Assembly: GCA_015059495.1 (NCBI GenBank)
Contig: SVAI01000001.1
Span: 62,001 to 126,000, forward strand
Origin: Bacillota bacterium
GTDB lineage: Bacteria; Bacillota_I; Bacilli_A; RF39; UBA660
Direction of reading: 5' to 3'
DNA length: 64,000 bases
Position numbers and translations under genes: made by a program. The notes below the pieces were generated by a model, which saw nothing but the letters and a program-made list of their open reading frames with translations, had not been told where the DNA came from and ran no database searches. Shown here one piece after another: positions 1 to 9,975 of this stretch. Every line of letters starts with the position of its first letter. Within the stretch, counting starts at the first letter, position 1.

Positions 1-382
1 AACAGCATATGATTTATCTAAAGAAAGTCATTTAATAATTATATGTGGACACTATGAAGGTTTTGATGAAAGAATACTTTCACTTGCAGACCTACAATTA
101 TCTATTGGTGATTATGTCTTAACTGGTGGTGAAATACCAGCCTTAGTATTAGTAGATTCAATAACAAGATTAATTGATGGAGTTATAACTAAAGAATCAC
201 ATGAAAATGATTCATTTAATAATAACTTATTAGATTATCCAACCTATACTAAACCAGCAGATTATAATGGAATGAAAGTACCTGAAGTATTAATATCAGG
301 TGATCATAAAAAAATAGATGAGTATAGAAAACAAGAACAAATAAGAAAAACTAAAGAAAATAGACCAGACTTACTAAAGTAA
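1..382 (+). CDS. trmD: tRNA (guanine-N1)-methyltransferase, C-terminal part
   Basis: This is the 3' part of trmD, cut by the window start; the first full codon begins at base 2. TrmD methylates G37 of tRNAs next to the anticodon, using SAM bound in a trefoil knot, and prevents +1 frameshifting. The sequence shows the family signature [11 protein letters not shown], then [11 protein letters not shown] (knot region), and a typical C-terminal end with [18 protein letters not shown]. The gene ends 16 bases before a hypothetical gene, which may be co-transcribed. The N-terminal half is not visible. Confidence 0.95.
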   Translation, partial: TAYDLSKESHLIIICGHYEGFDERILSLADLQLSIGDYVLTGGEIPALVLVDSITRLIDGVITKESHENDSFNNNLLDYPTYTKPADYNGMKVPEVLISGDHKKIDEYRKQEQIRKTKENRPDLLK

Positions 383-398
383 GTTAAGGGGGATACTT

Positions 399-809
399 AT
401 GAGATATGTAGTTAAAAAGAAAAATAAAGTATTTGATGTTATTAATTTAGAATATCCAATTAAAGGATATAAGTTTAACTCTAAAAGTGAAGAAGTTAAA
501 TCTATAACTTTAGTTAATACTAAATTAATAAATAAAGTGGTAGATATTAAAGTTAATACTATGTTAAATAGACTATTAATGATAGTTAATGATGCATTTA
601 ACTCTGATGATAATCCAACAGGTGTTACAATAGCATTAGATGAAATAAGAATGGTTAAAACTGCCATATACAATAAATATAATAAATTATTAGATGATAG
701 AAAAAAAGAATTATATTTAAGAAAAATATCTCTACTAGAACAAGAAATGCAAGATAAATTATATTTTTACCAAGTAAGTAAATATCAAAGTTCTAATCGA
801 GGAAGATAA
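399..809 (+). CDS. hypothetical protein, 136 aa
   Basis: I do not recognise this protein. It is basic, soluble, with no signal peptide or membrane segment, and its C-terminal half (about residues 85-125) looks helical and rich in Lys/Glu. The start has a purine-rich site (aaggggga) at good spacing. The stop overlaps the next ATG by one base and that gene in turn overlaps the third, so the three are probably translated together. It follows trmD but is not a known member of the rimM-trmD-rplS operon. Confidence 0.7.
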   Translation: MRYVVKKKNKVFDVINLEYPIKGYKFNSKSEEVKSITLVNTKLINKVVDIKVNTMLNRLLMIVNDAFNSDDNPTGVTIALDEIRMVKTAIYNKYNKLLDDRKKELYLRKISLLEQEMQDKLYFYQVSKYQSSNRGR

Positions 810-1039
810 TGGATTGTCCATATAAAGATTTATGTAATTCTTATATTATTAAAGAACAACATAAATTAAATGTTCAAAGAAAACAATTACTTGGTGAAAA
901 GAAAAATCTTTTATATTATATAAAATCTATTAAGTATCCAAAACAAATAGTTACTAAACCTGATTGTGATTCAATGTGTTGGGTTAAATTAGAAATAGCA
1001 AGAGATTTAAAAAAGAATAATAAATATAGAGGCAAATGA
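809..1039 (+). CDS. small Cys-pair protein, 76 aa
   Basis: Not recognised. A short basic protein with CPYKDLC near the N-terminus and CDSMC near residue 55. The two cysteine pairs at opposite ends of a helical middle could form one metal site (inference). It overlaps its upstream neighbour by one base and the downstream transglutaminase-like gene by four (ATGA), so translational coupling is likely. Real-gene status rests on the tight overlaps and the cysteine spacing. Confidence 0.65.
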   Translation: MDCPYKDLCNSYIIKEQHKLNVQRKQLLGEKKNLLYYIKSIKYPKQIVTKPDCDSMCWVKLEIARDLKKNNKYRGK

Positions 1040-1956
1040 TGGAATTAGAGGCAAGAGAAATACTTGAAGATACTAAAGCTTTAAATGAAAAACAACTTAA
1101 AGCATATGTCGAATTTATAATAAAAAAAAGAACAGCAGAATCTAAAGATTTAAATGAAGATAATTTTATAGGTTATGAGTTACCAATTAATCTTGGTTAT
1201 CCTGATTTAGATTTAACTGATCCTGAAGGTAAAATAGGTGTGTTATATAACACATATTATACAAGCTTTATTCACGATAAAGTTAAATTATACTACGGAA
1301 GATTAAGAGAAAATAATAATAAAATGGGATCCGCAGGTTTCTATTATTATGTTAATAATCATGAATTTATATATGAATTTTTAAACTTTGTTAAAAATAA
1401 AAATATAAAAAATGATATAGAATTGATATGTCATGCATATTACTTTACTAGAAATTATTTTAAAGTATTTGGCAATTTAACAAGATTAAATATTTCAGCA
1501 TTAGTTTTAGATAGTCACGGTAGGTATATTAAACCTACAAAGGAACACTCTTTACAAGATTTTAAAAATAAGGGTTGTGGTATGTGTTCTGAATATAGTG
1601 CACTAATGGAAAATATTTTAAGTTTTTTAGGATATAAAGTTTCTTATATAATGGGAACTTGTGATGATGAAATGCACGCTTATAATATAATACTATTAGA
1701 TAATGAGTATTATTTACTTGATAGTTCTTATTGTATACCATGTTATGATATTAATTATAATATTATTAATACAATACCATATATGGTTAAATTAGATAAT
1801 TATGATGAAGAAAAATTAGAATCATTTATAATGGATGGTACACAAATAGCTGTAGATAATATGTATGCTTTGGCAATAGATAAAGAATACTATGAAGTTC
1901 ATAAAGAATCACAAAGAGTATATAAAACTCTAACAAGAAATAGTGAAGAGATATAA
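1036..1956 (+). CDS. transglutaminase-like (papain-fold) protein, 306 aa
   Basis: The region around residues 180-232 carries the transglutaminase-core pattern: Cys184 in GMCSEYS, His214 in EMHAYN and Asp229 in YYLLDSSY, with the spacing expected for the Cys-His-Asp triad. Bacterial members act as proteases, peptide cyclases or cross-linkers; the substrate cannot be told here. No signal peptide or membrane helix is visible, so it is probably cytoplasmic. It is the last gene of an overlapping set after trmD; about 90 bases separate it from ftsA. Fold call is good, function open. Confidence 0.7.
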   Translation: MMELEAREILEDTKALNEKQLKAYVEFIIKKRTAESKDLNEDNFIGYELPINLGYPDLDLTDPEGKIGVLYNTYYTSFIHDKVKLYYGRLRENNNKMGSAGFYYYVNNHEFIYEFLNFVKNKNIKNDIELICHAYYFTRNYFKVFGNLTRLNISALVLDSHGRYIKPTKEHSLQDFKNKGCGMCSEYSALMENILSFLGYKVSYIMGTCDDEMHAYNIILLDNEYYLLDSSYCIPCYDINYNIINTIPYMVKLDNYDEEKLESFIMDGTQIAVDNMYALAIDKEYYEVHKESQRVYKTLTRNSEEI

Positions 1957-2045
1957 TTTTTATATCTTTTTTTCTTTATAATTGAAAAAATAATTTATAT
2001 CTAGTATAATTATTTTAAGTATAGTAGAAAGGAGTAATCACTAAT

Positions 2046-3275
2046 ATGCGTAAAATAATGGCAGTAATTGATATTGGTTCTAAAAATACTAAATTGTTAG
2101 TTGGAGAAATGACTAATAATAAGTTTAATACCTTAAGTATATCTGAAAGTGAAACTAAAGGTATTAAAAAAGGACAAATAACAAGCGAAGAAGAACTACA
2201 AGCAACTATTGAAACAGTATTAAATGACAGCGAATCAAAACTTAATTTACCAATAAAGAAGTTAATTGCTATTATACCTTCATATGATTTAGAATTTACT
2301 ATAGGTGAAGCTAAAATAGAAATCGAAAGCGAAACTATTAAAGGTAGTGATATCTCAAGATCTATACTTGAAAGTTATAAAGGTATTGTTCCAGATAATA
2401 TGGAATTAGTTAATGCAATACCAATGAGTTTTAAATTAGATAATAATGAAGTAGTTAATGATCCAAAGAATATGATTAGTAAAACTTTAAGTATTAAAAC
2501 ATTATTAATGATGTCACCTAAGAATAATGTTTATAAGATATTATCAATATTAGATAAATTAAATTTAGATATTGTTGATATATCTATAGATGCAGTAGGT
2601 GATTATTACACATTTAAAAATGATAAAACAAATAAAGGTGTAACAGCAATAATAAATATAGGTCATTCTAAAACAACAATATCTATATTTAATAAAGGTA
2701 TAATTACTAATCTATCAAATATAGAAATAGGATCAAGAAATATAGATAATGATATAGCTTATATTTATAAAGTGGATTTAAATACTGCTATTAAATTAAA
2801 AGAAGAATTTGCTTTTGCTCATCCTTCATTATCATCAATAAAAGATGATATCGAAGTATTATCAAAAGATAATAAGACTGTAGTTATTAACAACCAAGAG
2901 ATAAGCAAAGTAGTATATTCAAGATTAAAAGAGATTTTACAAAAGACTAAAAAAGAATTAAATCACTTAACAAAAAGAGAAATTAATTATATAATAGTAA
3001 CTGGCGGTATAACAGAGATGAGTGGTTTTGAAAAAACACTTAACAGTGTATATCAAAAAAGTGCTAGTGTAGGTATTATCAATGAACTAGGAGTAAGAAA
3101 TAATAAATATTCTAGTGTAATTGGATTAATTAAATGGTATAATGAATTAGAACTATTAAAGGATAAAGATTATTCAATATTTAGTTTAGACGAGCAACAA
3201 GAATTTAGTGGTATATCAAATAAAGTTGATAACGACTCAGTTATTAACAAATTCTTTAGCTATTTTATAGATTAA
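2046..3275 (+). CDS. ftsA: cell division actin-like protein FtsA
   Basis: FtsA is the actin-like ATPase that tethers FtsZ filaments to the membrane. The protein begins with a phosphate-1 motif ([15 protein letters not shown], about residues 7-21), has a second nucleotide region ([12 protein letters not shown]) and an adenosine motif ([14 protein letters not shown], about 318-331). At 409 residues it is the usual length. It sits 16 bases upstream of ftsZ, the classical order. A start with aaaggag lies just upstream. The C-terminus (about KFFSYFID) is amphipathic and could be the membrane-targeting helix. Confidence 0.88.
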   Translation: MRKIMAVIDIGSKNTKLLVGEMTNNKFNTLSISESETKGIKKGQITSEEELQATIETVLNDSESKLNLPIKKLIAIIPSYDLEFTIGEAKIEIESETIKGSDISRSILESYKGIVPDNMELVNAIPMSFKLDNNEVVNDPKNMISKTLSIKTLLMMSPKNNVYKILSILDKLNLDIVDISIDAVGDYYTFKNDKTNKGVTAIINIGHSKTTISIFNKGIITNLSNIEIGSRNIDNDIAYIYKVDLNTAIKLKEEFAFAHPSLSSIKDDIEVLSKDNKTVVINNQEISKVVYSRLKEILQKTKKELNHLTKREINYIIVTGGITEMSGFEKTLNSVYQKSASVGIINELGVRNNKYSSVIGLIKWYNELELLKDKDYSIFSLDEQQEFSGISNKVDNDSVINKFFSYFID

Positions 3276-3291
3276 TAAGGAGAGTGTAGGA

Positions 3292-4362
3292 ATGGATAAT
3301 ATGGTACAAGATCAAATTGCAAAAATTAAAGTAATCGGTGTTGGTGGTGGTGGATGCAACGCAGTTAATAGAATGATCGATGCAGGAGTTAACGGTGTTG
3401 AATTTATTGTTGCTAATACAGATTTACAAGTTTTAAATGTTTCTAAAGCCCAAACTAAATTACAAATTGGTAAGAATATTACTAATGGTTTAGGAGCTGG
3501 AGCAAATCCAGAAGTTGGTAGAGAAGCAGCTAACGAATCTAAAAAAGAAATCGAAGAAGCATTAAAAGGTGCTGATATGGTATTCGTTACTTGCGGAATG
3601 GGTGGTGGAACTGGTACTGGTGCTGCACCAATCATTGCAGAAATAGCTCAAGATTTAGGTGCTTTAACTGTAGGTATCGTTACAAAACCATTTAGATTCG
3701 AAGGTAAAAAAAGAATGGACCAAGCAGAAGCTGGTATCGTTGAATTTAAAAAACATGTAGATACTCTAATCGTTATTCCAAACGATAGATTAAGAGATAT
3801 AATTGATAAGACTACTCCAATGATGGCTGCATTTAAAGAAGTAGATAACGTACTTATGAGAGGTGTTCAATCTATTTCAGATCTAATTGCTGTAGCAGGT
3901 TTAGTTAACTTAGACTTCGCAGATGTTAAGACAGTAATGTCTAAAAAAGGATCTGCAATCATCGGTATTGGTATTGGTGTAGGTGAAAATAGAGCAATCG
4001 AAGCTGCTAAAGCTGCAGTTGCATCTCCACTTTTAGAAACAACTATTGATGGTGCTACAAATGCAATCATTAATATTACTGGTGGTAACTCACTAACATT
4101 ATTCGAAGCAGAAGATGCTGCTGAAGTAGTTAGAAATGCTGCTAAGACTGATATTAATACAATCTTCGGTGCAGTAATTAACGAAAACTTAAATGATGAA
4201 GTAATTGTTACAGTTATTGCTACTGGATTTGACGATAATAAAGATGATTTTGATGATTTTAATGATGAAGTAGATGAATACTCACCAAGATCTATGCATA
4301 GTCTAGATGATACTGGTGATATTGATATTCCACCATTTTTAAGAAATAAAGACGAATTTTAA
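3292..4362 (+). CDS. ftsZ: cell division GTPase FtsZ
   Basis: Tubulin-like GTPase forming the Z-ring. Visible are the N-terminal [13 protein letters not shown] loop, the tubulin signature [10 protein letters not shown] (residues 104-113), the [14 protein letters not shown] region, and a C-terminal conserved peptide IDIPPFLRN that binds FtsA. The length, 356 aa, is slightly short for the family because the linker is brief and acidic. Codon use includes many third-position C (atc, ttc), as expected for a highly expressed gene. Coupled to ftsA. Confidence 0.97.
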   Translation: MDNMVQDQIAKIKVIGVGGGGCNAVNRMIDAGVNGVEFIVANTDLQVLNVSKAQTKLQIGKNITNGLGAGANPEVGREAANESKKEIEEALKGADMVFVTCGMGGGTGTGAAPIIAEIAQDLGALTVGIVTKPFRFEGKKRMDQAEAGIVEFKKHVDTLIVIPNDRLRDIIDKTTPMMAAFKEVDNVLMRGVQSISDLIAVAGLVNLDFADVKTVMSKKGSAIIGIGIGVGENRAIEAAKAAVASPLLETTIDGATNAIINITGGNSLTLFEAEDAAEVVRNAAKTDINTIFGAVINENLNDEVIVTVIATGFDDNKDDFDDFNDEVDEYSPRSMHSLDDTGDIDIPPFLRNKDEF

Positions 4363-4393
4363 GAATTATACATGTAAATTATGTAAATTAATC

Positions 4394-4422
4394 TTGACAT
4401 AAAGTGTATATTTTACTAAAAT
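4394..4422 (+). promoter_or_regulatory. near-consensus promoter for the two-helix pilin-like gene
   Basis: TTGACA (4394-4399), 17-base spacer, TAAAAT (4417-4422). It is one of the best promoters in the window and sits between ftsZ and the gene at 4447, so that gene is transcribed on its own at a high level. Confidence 0.8.
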
Positions 4423-4446
4423 TGATATAGAGAGGGAGAGATAATA

Positions 4447-4809
4447 ATGATTAGTATATTAGACTTTGATGCTGCGCAATTTTGCGAAAATACAAAGGCA
4501 CTTTGGGGACTTTTAGGAATTGCTGTTGTAGCAATTAAGATTGTTATTCCTATTGCTTTAATTATTTTTGGTATGTTAGATATGGGTAAGGCAGTTACTT
4601 CAGGAAAAGATGATGAAATTAAAAAACAATTAATGTCTTTCTTAAGAAGATCTATTGCTGCTGTATTAGTTTTCTTTGTACCAACTATCGTAGGTATGTT
4701 AATGTCTACTGTTAATGATGCTGCATCAGCAGAAGATACTTGTGGTTGGGCAACATGCATTAATAATGCAACTGGAACTAAATCATTAAGAGCTGAATGT
4801 AATCAATAA
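4447..4809 (+). CDS. small two-helix membrane protein, VirB2/TrbC pilin-like
   Basis: A 120-residue protein with two hydrophobic helices (about 20-42 and 66-88) joined by a short polar loop (GKDDEIKKQLM), followed by a Cys-containing tail (CGWATC, ECNQ). That layout resembles the VirB2/TrbC family of type IV secretion pilins, though no signal-peptide cleavage is evident. A strong promoter and its own terminator suggest a high-copy structural subunit. It lies directly before the Tad-like operon. Assignment as that machine's subunit is inference; the fold call rests on topology only. Confidence 0.6.
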   Translation: MISILDFDAAQFCENTKALWGLLGIAVVAIKIVIPIALIIFGMLDMGKAVTSGKDDEIKKQLMSFLRRSIAAVLVFFVPTIVGMLMSTVNDAASAEDTCGWATCINNATGTKSLRAECNQ

Positions 4810-4811
4810 TA

Positions 4812-4840
4812 AAATGAACTTGAAAAAGTTCATTTTTTTA
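4812..4840 (+). terminator. rho-independent terminator
   Basis: Stem AATGAACTT / AAGTTCATT followed by a T-run directly after the pilin-like gene; separates it from the downstream operon. Confidence 0.85.
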
Positions 4841-4875
4841 TTTTAATTTTTTCTTTATTTTTAGTCTTAATTTCC

Positions 4876-4904
4876 TTGTAAATTAAATCTATACATGATA
4901 AAAT
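4876..4904 (+). promoter_or_regulatory. promoter of the Tad-like operon
   Basis: TTGTAA (4876-4881), 17 bases, TAAAAT (4899-4904), 33 bases before the start at 4937. It would drive eight closely spaced genes to 15437. Confidence 0.65.
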
Positions 4905-4936
4905 TGTATTATAGAATGGAATGGTAGGATAAGGGT

Positions 4937-5659
4937 ATGAAAAGAAAATTATTAATTTTATTTTTTGCTTTAATGTTTGTATCTCTAGCAAGTGTTAAGG
5001 CATCTACTTGCTCAGATGCAAGATCGTTAGAACTTTCTTCATTAGCAAACAATGTTAATGTAGGAATGGAAAAAGAACTTAGAGTGGATGAAGAATATAC
5101 TGCATATGAAACTGGAGAAAAATATCAAGATACATATCCAGCATTTTATATAACAGTATATAATCTAACTAAAGACTTAAATGTTGCAATAACTAGAGAA
5201 GAAACTAAAAAGACTGGATATCTAACAAGTAAAGATGTCGATGAAGACGGAGTTTTATATGTAGATGCAGGTTTTGCAGATGCAGTAAAAACATTTACAG
5301 TTAAGATTAGATCAAATGATTCAAACTGTAAGAATAAAGTTTTAAAAACTGTAACTGTTACTACACCAATGTATAACTTAAATAGTCAATTTGAAGTATG
5401 TCAAGAAAATATGGATTTTAATATGTGTAAGGAATTTACAACAGTTGACTATAGCGACATAACACAAGAACAATTCCATGAAGAACTTGAAAAATATAAG
5501 CAAGAAAAAGCAGAAGAAGAAAAAAGGGCAAATTCAATATTTAATAAAATTGCTAAATTTATTAGTAAATATAGATGGATATTTATTACAGTAATTATCA
5601 TTGCAATTGCTTTTGCTGTAGTTTACTTCATCAATAGAAAGAAGAGTAGATTAGTATGA
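4937..5659 (+). CDS. secreted, C-terminally membrane-anchored protein, 240 aa
   Basis: First gene of the operon. It has a signal peptide (residues 1-22, ending VKA), an extracellular domain of about 150 residues with four cysteines (two near the end of the domain, VCQENMDFNMC), a charged helical stretch (QEQFHEELEKYKQEKAEEEK), a membrane helix (about 212-232) and a short basic tail RKKSRLV. No sorting motif. The stop overlaps the next ATG (ATGA), so it is translationally coupled to the large cysteine-rich protein and may anchor or cap it (inference). No family recognised. Confidence 0.7.
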   Translation: MKRKLLILFFALMFVSLASVKASTCSDARSLELSSLANNVNVGMEKELRVDEEYTAYETGEKYQDTYPAFYITVYNLTKDLNVAITREETKKTGYLTSKDVDEDGVLYVDAGFADAVKTFTVKIRSNDSNCKNKVLKTVTVTTPMYNLNSQFEVCQENMDFNMCKEFTTVDYSDITQEQFHEELEKYKQEKAEEEKRANSIFNKIAKFISKYRWIFITVIIIAIAFAVVYFINRKKSRLV

Positions 5660-8600
5660 TAAATAAGAAATATAAAAAAGCCCTAGCATTCTTAATTACA
5701 TCTTTTGCCTTTTTTGCGTTTAGTACAAATGCTAGTGCAGGTAAAATAGCTGATGTAAGTTGTGAAGTCGGAAAAGAAGTTTCTATATTTTGTCCTGGGA
5801 CTATAACTCAAAATAGCGGAAAAAATGTATCTCATTATTCAAGATACGAAGGTGAATTTGGTCCTGAAAGTTCAGGTAAGTATATTATGTGTGATTCTGA
5901 AGGAAGATCAGAATATACATGTACCGATCAATATGGAAGCTATCAATATGTAATTGTAGCAACTAAAAATGGTGGTAATGAAAGTTTATATTATGAAAAC
6001 CCAAACCAAGTAAAGAACACAAAGAGAACAAATGATCTTGGACTAGGAGCAAATCCATCAGGTGGCAACGGTTCAGGAGCTGGAGCAGTTTCTCAAGTAA
6101 ATAAAGGAACAAACGTTTTTGGCAAAGCTGTTCAATTAGATGGTGGCGTTTGTCAAGATTTTACAATTTGTAAGCAAAATGTTTACGAAAGAAACAAATA
6201 TATGGTCGGAGCTAACGTACAATATAAAGCAACTGCAGGTTCTTCTTGTAGTAATAGTGGAAGTGAATATACAGCATTCTGTTTAGAAGCTCAATTCCCA
6301 GGACCAGCTGAAGAAAATGGTGATTGCTTAGATTATACAGCTCGTCAAATTGATCCAACAAGTTTATATCAAGTAAGTTTATTTGCGTTATATAAATCAA
6401 CAAATGGAGCAAGAATAACTGATCCAAAAACATACTTTGCTTATGAAGCAGCAGCTAGACTTTTAGCTTATGAAGATAGTAAATATCAAACAAGATCAAA
6501 TACAGGTAGCAGTAGTTTCAACAACCACTCAGCACCATATAGAGGTGGAGTTGGTTCATGTGGATCAGTTGCTGGAGAACAAGGTGATGCTGGACTTGTA
6601 TGTCAATTAGCAAATAATGCTTTGTCAGAAGCAAGAAACATGATGGCTAGTGGAGCAGCTGAAGGAACTTTAGGTGTTAGAATGAATCAACTTGGTGGAT
6701 TCACACCAGTAGGAAGTTCTTATCAATCAGCATTCTCTGTAACTGTTCAAAATGTTACATCTGCTGATCAAGTAGGATTTGGAAACCTATCATTTAGTTT
6801 AAATGGTGGTGGTATAACAGTATCACAACAAGGTACTCCTGTTTATGATGCTGGAGCTAAAACAATAACATTTACAGTATTAATTGGTGGAATACCAGGA
6901 AAAACTGAAGGATGTACTTATAGTGATTTAAGTGTTACATTATCTTATAGTAATAATGCAGACTTAAGAAGTGCATTCATGTTAGATGCAGCTTCTACTA
7001 CAAAAAAAGGTAATAGACAAAAATTTGCAGTATTTGCACCATCTGAAGGAAAAGTTACATACAAATTACCATTAAGTAATTGTAATACTCCAACAACAGA
7101 TGCTTGTCAACCATATGCAGCACTATTCTGTAATGAAAGTGATAAGAATGGTGTTATTACTGTAAACGAAGGTGCACCAAGTGAAGGAGCACCAACAGAC
7201 TGGAAGAATTGTATTATTGGTAAAACAGATTCACAAGGAAATTCATATGATGTTGTTAACAACTCAGAATATGTTCAAACTGAAGGTGTTGAAAGTGAAG
7301 TTTTAGATAACATTAAAGGATTTACAAGTGATGGTCAACCAATCATCGATGCAGCATTCTGTACTGTATCTTGTAAAGAACAATATCAATTTATGTTACC
7401 AGGATATAAAGAACAAGTTAAACAAGGAACATATTTCTCATTCCATACTGATGGAAATCCACTAACACATATGGTTGTTGGAATTAATGCTGAAAGAAAA
7501 TGTGTTTCAGGAAATATTGAAAATGAAAACTATAATAAACGTGCTAAAGATTTAAGAGCACAAATGGTAGATTATTTAAATGCCTATGTATATTATTATC
7601 AATTATATGAAGCATTAACATCAAAGGATGCCGCAAGACTATATAATACAAAAATTAATAATTCTACAATTGATCCATTACATAAAGATAGATGTGACTG
7701 GACAGAACCATCACAAGCAACTGATATTCCAAAATGGGCACAAAATATTAAATATAACCAAGGACATTGGGTAGATGCATTTAGTACAAGTGATATAAGT
7801 TTTGAAGTAACATTGTTTAAACTTGCACATCCAGACACAACAGATGGTGGAGAATTAATTCCATATAAGGTTTCTGCAAAAGGAAATGAATCATTTAAAA
7901 CTGTTATTGAAAGAGGAAGAAATTTTGAAATAACAAATACTTTAGAACCAACAATGGGTTATAATTTCTATAATTCAATAGTTAGCGATTATAATATATT
8001 TGATAAGGAAATTGCAAATATTGATCCATATAAAGTTGAAATACCTGCAGAATATAAATATTTTGACCGTGAGGAATATGAAAGAACTGAATGGACAGAG
8101 GGATATATGGACAATAATGGACTTGGACCTTGGGTAGAACCAAAACCATATCAAGTACCAGATTGTAAAGAACAAGTAACTCAAAGTAATAGAAATACAA
8201 CAATTTATGTTGCTGATGAAAATAAAAATAGTCACCTATGGATATTAAATCAAGAAAACATGTTTGATAGATTAGGTGATAGTCAATTTGATAAATACTT
8301 AGAAACAGTTGATGTAATTAAAGAATATATGGAAACTGCTAAAGAAAAATATGTATCATTAGTTGAAGAAATGGCAATTCAAGATGCTGCTATTCAAGAA
8401 TGTACTAATTACTTAGCAAATTTTGATGAAACAACTAATCCATATAATTTTGATCCAGTTATAACATTTAGTTATCCTGATCAAGGTGCTTATATGGCAA
8501 TGCTTGCACCAAATGTATTAGAAAATGTTAATCCAGTTGCACCAACTCCTACATATGAAAAATTCTTCTGTGAAAGTGCACCTAGTGATCCAGAAGGAGT

Positions 8601-9975
8601 ATTCTCATGTAGTGGTGGAGCTTCTGAACAATTAGAATTTAAATATGTATTAAAAATAGATTTAGGAATGCCTCCTCAAGAATCTCAAGAAAAAGATTCA
8701 ATTGCTAATAAATTACAAGGAGAATATGATCCAAACGGAAGTTTAAATACAGTTGCATATTACAATGCTGGAAGTGTTGGATCTAAAGCATTCTATGGTA
8801 GAACAAATGGATTTGAATGGTATCAAAGTGCTACTCAATTTTATACAATAGCACCAGATGGAATTGTGACAACAAATAAAGGTGCACAAAATGCAACTAT
8901 ATTAGATACTGATGGTAGAGTATATCCAGTAGCTATTAACACTCCAGAAGGAACTTATCCATTCTATGTTACATTCTCTAACATTGGACAGTTCAACGAA
9001 ACTGGAGCCCTTGGTAGAATCATGGGTGGTGGAAATGGTAAAGCAGCAACAATGTCTGGTGAAGCTTATGACCAACAAGTATGTTACTACCAAGTATGTA
9101 GAATAGATGATCCAACATGTTTTGGACAATATTGTGTATACAATGGAGAAAAGATTAGTTTAGATGCATGTATTTCTAGCGGTAAATCTTATGAAGACTG
9201 TTCTAAAGAATACTGCCCAGCAACAAATGCATGTATTGATATAACAAGAAGTGAAGTATGTAATAAAGGTGACATTAGTAAATCATATAACTTTAGTGAT
9301 GCTAAATTCCATGCATGCTTAGTAGCATTAAAAGAAGCAAATTGTTGTAATGAATTCCAAGCATACATTTCAGCAAGACAAGATGGATTATATTCAGGTA
9401 GTGTACCAGAAGATCTTACATCATGGTATGGCAAAGAGTGTGATAGCAAAGAATTATGTGAATCATTTACTATTATTAGTCAAGAAACATATTTTGCTTC
9501 ATCATCACTTCTAACTGATAACTCATTCATTAATAACAATGGAGCATTACAATTAAATGCAAGAACTGTTTCAAATTACAATGTATTCCCTAATGGAGCA
9601 ACAGGTATTAACTGGCAAACTCCAGAAGCACAATCTGTTATTCAACATATTGAATCAATGGGTGATGGCATATTTGCTGGTGAACCTGATTATAAGATTA
9701 CATTAAATAATCAATGTGCTAATGCAATTAGAGATTACAATGCAAGACAAGCAGGAAACGGTAGTGGATATAGCAATGGTGGATTTAATGATTTCACAAA
9801 CAATGTAAACTCTAATACTGAAGTTCTTAATGATTTAGGACCTTTAGATGAAAAAACATTTAATAGTGTAGTTACAATGAGTGAAGAATTTAAACAATTA
9901 TTAATTAAAAATTGTGGTTATCAAGGTAAAGATGAACCAGATAAAATAAACGATGGATCGAGGGTGTTATCATGA
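5656..9975 (+). CDS. giant secreted cysteine-rich surface protein, 1439 aa
   Basis: A signal peptide (1-28, ending ASA) is followed by about 1400 extracellular residues with 40 cysteines by my count, an even number, many in tight pairs such as CTVSC, CYYQVC and CCNEF. There is no C-terminal helix or sorting motif. Residues near 205-280 (YTAFCLEAQFPGP ... YFAYEAAARLLAYE) faintly resemble a Cys-Gln thioester adhesin domain; this is tentative. It overlaps both neighbours by four bases within a Tad-like operon and could be a pilus tip or a large surface adhesin. Such a cysteine content is unusual for extracellular proteins of anaerobic Bacillota. Confidence 0.75.
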   Translation: MINKKYKKALAFLITSFAFFAFSTNASAGKIADVSCEVGKEVSIFCPGTITQNSGKNVSHYSRYEGEFGPESSGKYIMCDSEGRSEYTCTDQYGSYQYVIVATKNGGNESLYYENPNQVKNTKRTNDLGLGANPSGGNGSGAGAVSQVNKGTNVFGKAVQLDGGVCQDFTICKQNVYERNKYMVGANVQYKATAGSSCSNSGSEYTAFCLEAQFPGPAEENGDCLDYTARQIDPTSLYQVSLFALYKSTNGARITDPKTYFAYEAAARLLAYEDSKYQTRSNTGSSSFNNHSAPYRGGVGSCGSVAGEQGDAGLVCQLANNALSEARNMMASGAAEGTLGVRMNQLGGFTPVGSSYQSAFSVTVQNVTSADQVGFGNLSFSLNGGGITVSQQGTPVYDAGAKTITFTVLIGGIPGKTEGCTYSDLSVTLSYSNNADLRSAFMLDAASTTKKGNRQKFAVFAPSEGKVTYKLPLSNCNTPTTDACQPYAALFCNESDKNGVITVNEGAPSEGAPTDWKNCIIGKTDSQGNSYDVVNNSEYVQTEGVESEVLDNIKGFTSDGQPIIDAAFCTVSCKEQYQFMLPGYKEQVKQGTYFSFHTDGNPLTHMVVGINAERKCVSGNIENENYNKRAKDLRAQMVDYLNAYVYYYQLYEALTSKDAARLYNTKINNSTIDPLHKDRCDWTEPSQATDIPKWAQNIKYNQGHWVDAFSTSDISFEVTLFKLAHPDTTDGGELIPYKVSAKGNESFKTVIERGRNFEITNTLEPTMGYNFYNSIVSDYNIFDKEIANIDPYKVEIPAEYKYFDREEYERTEWTEGYMDNNGLGPWVEPKPYQVPDCKEQVTQSNRNTTIYVADENKNSHLWILNQENMFDRLGDSQFDKYLETVDVIKEYMETAKEKYVSLVEEMAIQDAAIQECTNYLANFDETTNPYNFDPVITFSYPDQGAYMAMLAPNVLENVNPVAPTPTYEKFFCESAPSDPEGVFSCSGGASEQLEFKYVLKIDLGMPPQESQEKDSIANKLQGEYDPNGSLNTVAYYNAGSVGSKAFYGRTNGFEWYQSATQFYTIAPDGIVTTNKGAQNATILDTDGRVYPVAINTPEGTYPFYVTFSNIGQFNETGALGRIMGGGNGKAATMSGEAYDQQVCYYQVCRIDDPTCFGQYCVYNGEKISLDACISSGKSYEDCSKEYCPATNACIDITRSEVCNKGDISKSYNFSDAKFHACLVALKEANCCNEFQAYISARQDGLYSGSVPEDLTSWYGKECDSKELCESFTIISQETYFASSSLLTDNSFINNNGALQLNARTVSNYNVFPNGATGINWQTPEAQSVIQHIESMGDGIFAGEPDYKITLNNQCANAIRDYNARQAGNGSGYSNGGFNDFTNNVNSNTEVLNDLGPLDEKTFNSVVTMSEEFKQLLIKNCGYQGKDEPDKINDGSRVLS

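Noticed and set aside
7975..8235. Minus-strand membrane-like reading frames inside the cysteine-rich gene
   Set aside because: Hydrophobic antisense frames are a by-product of AT-rich codons; there is no ribosome binding site and the sense frame is clearly coding.
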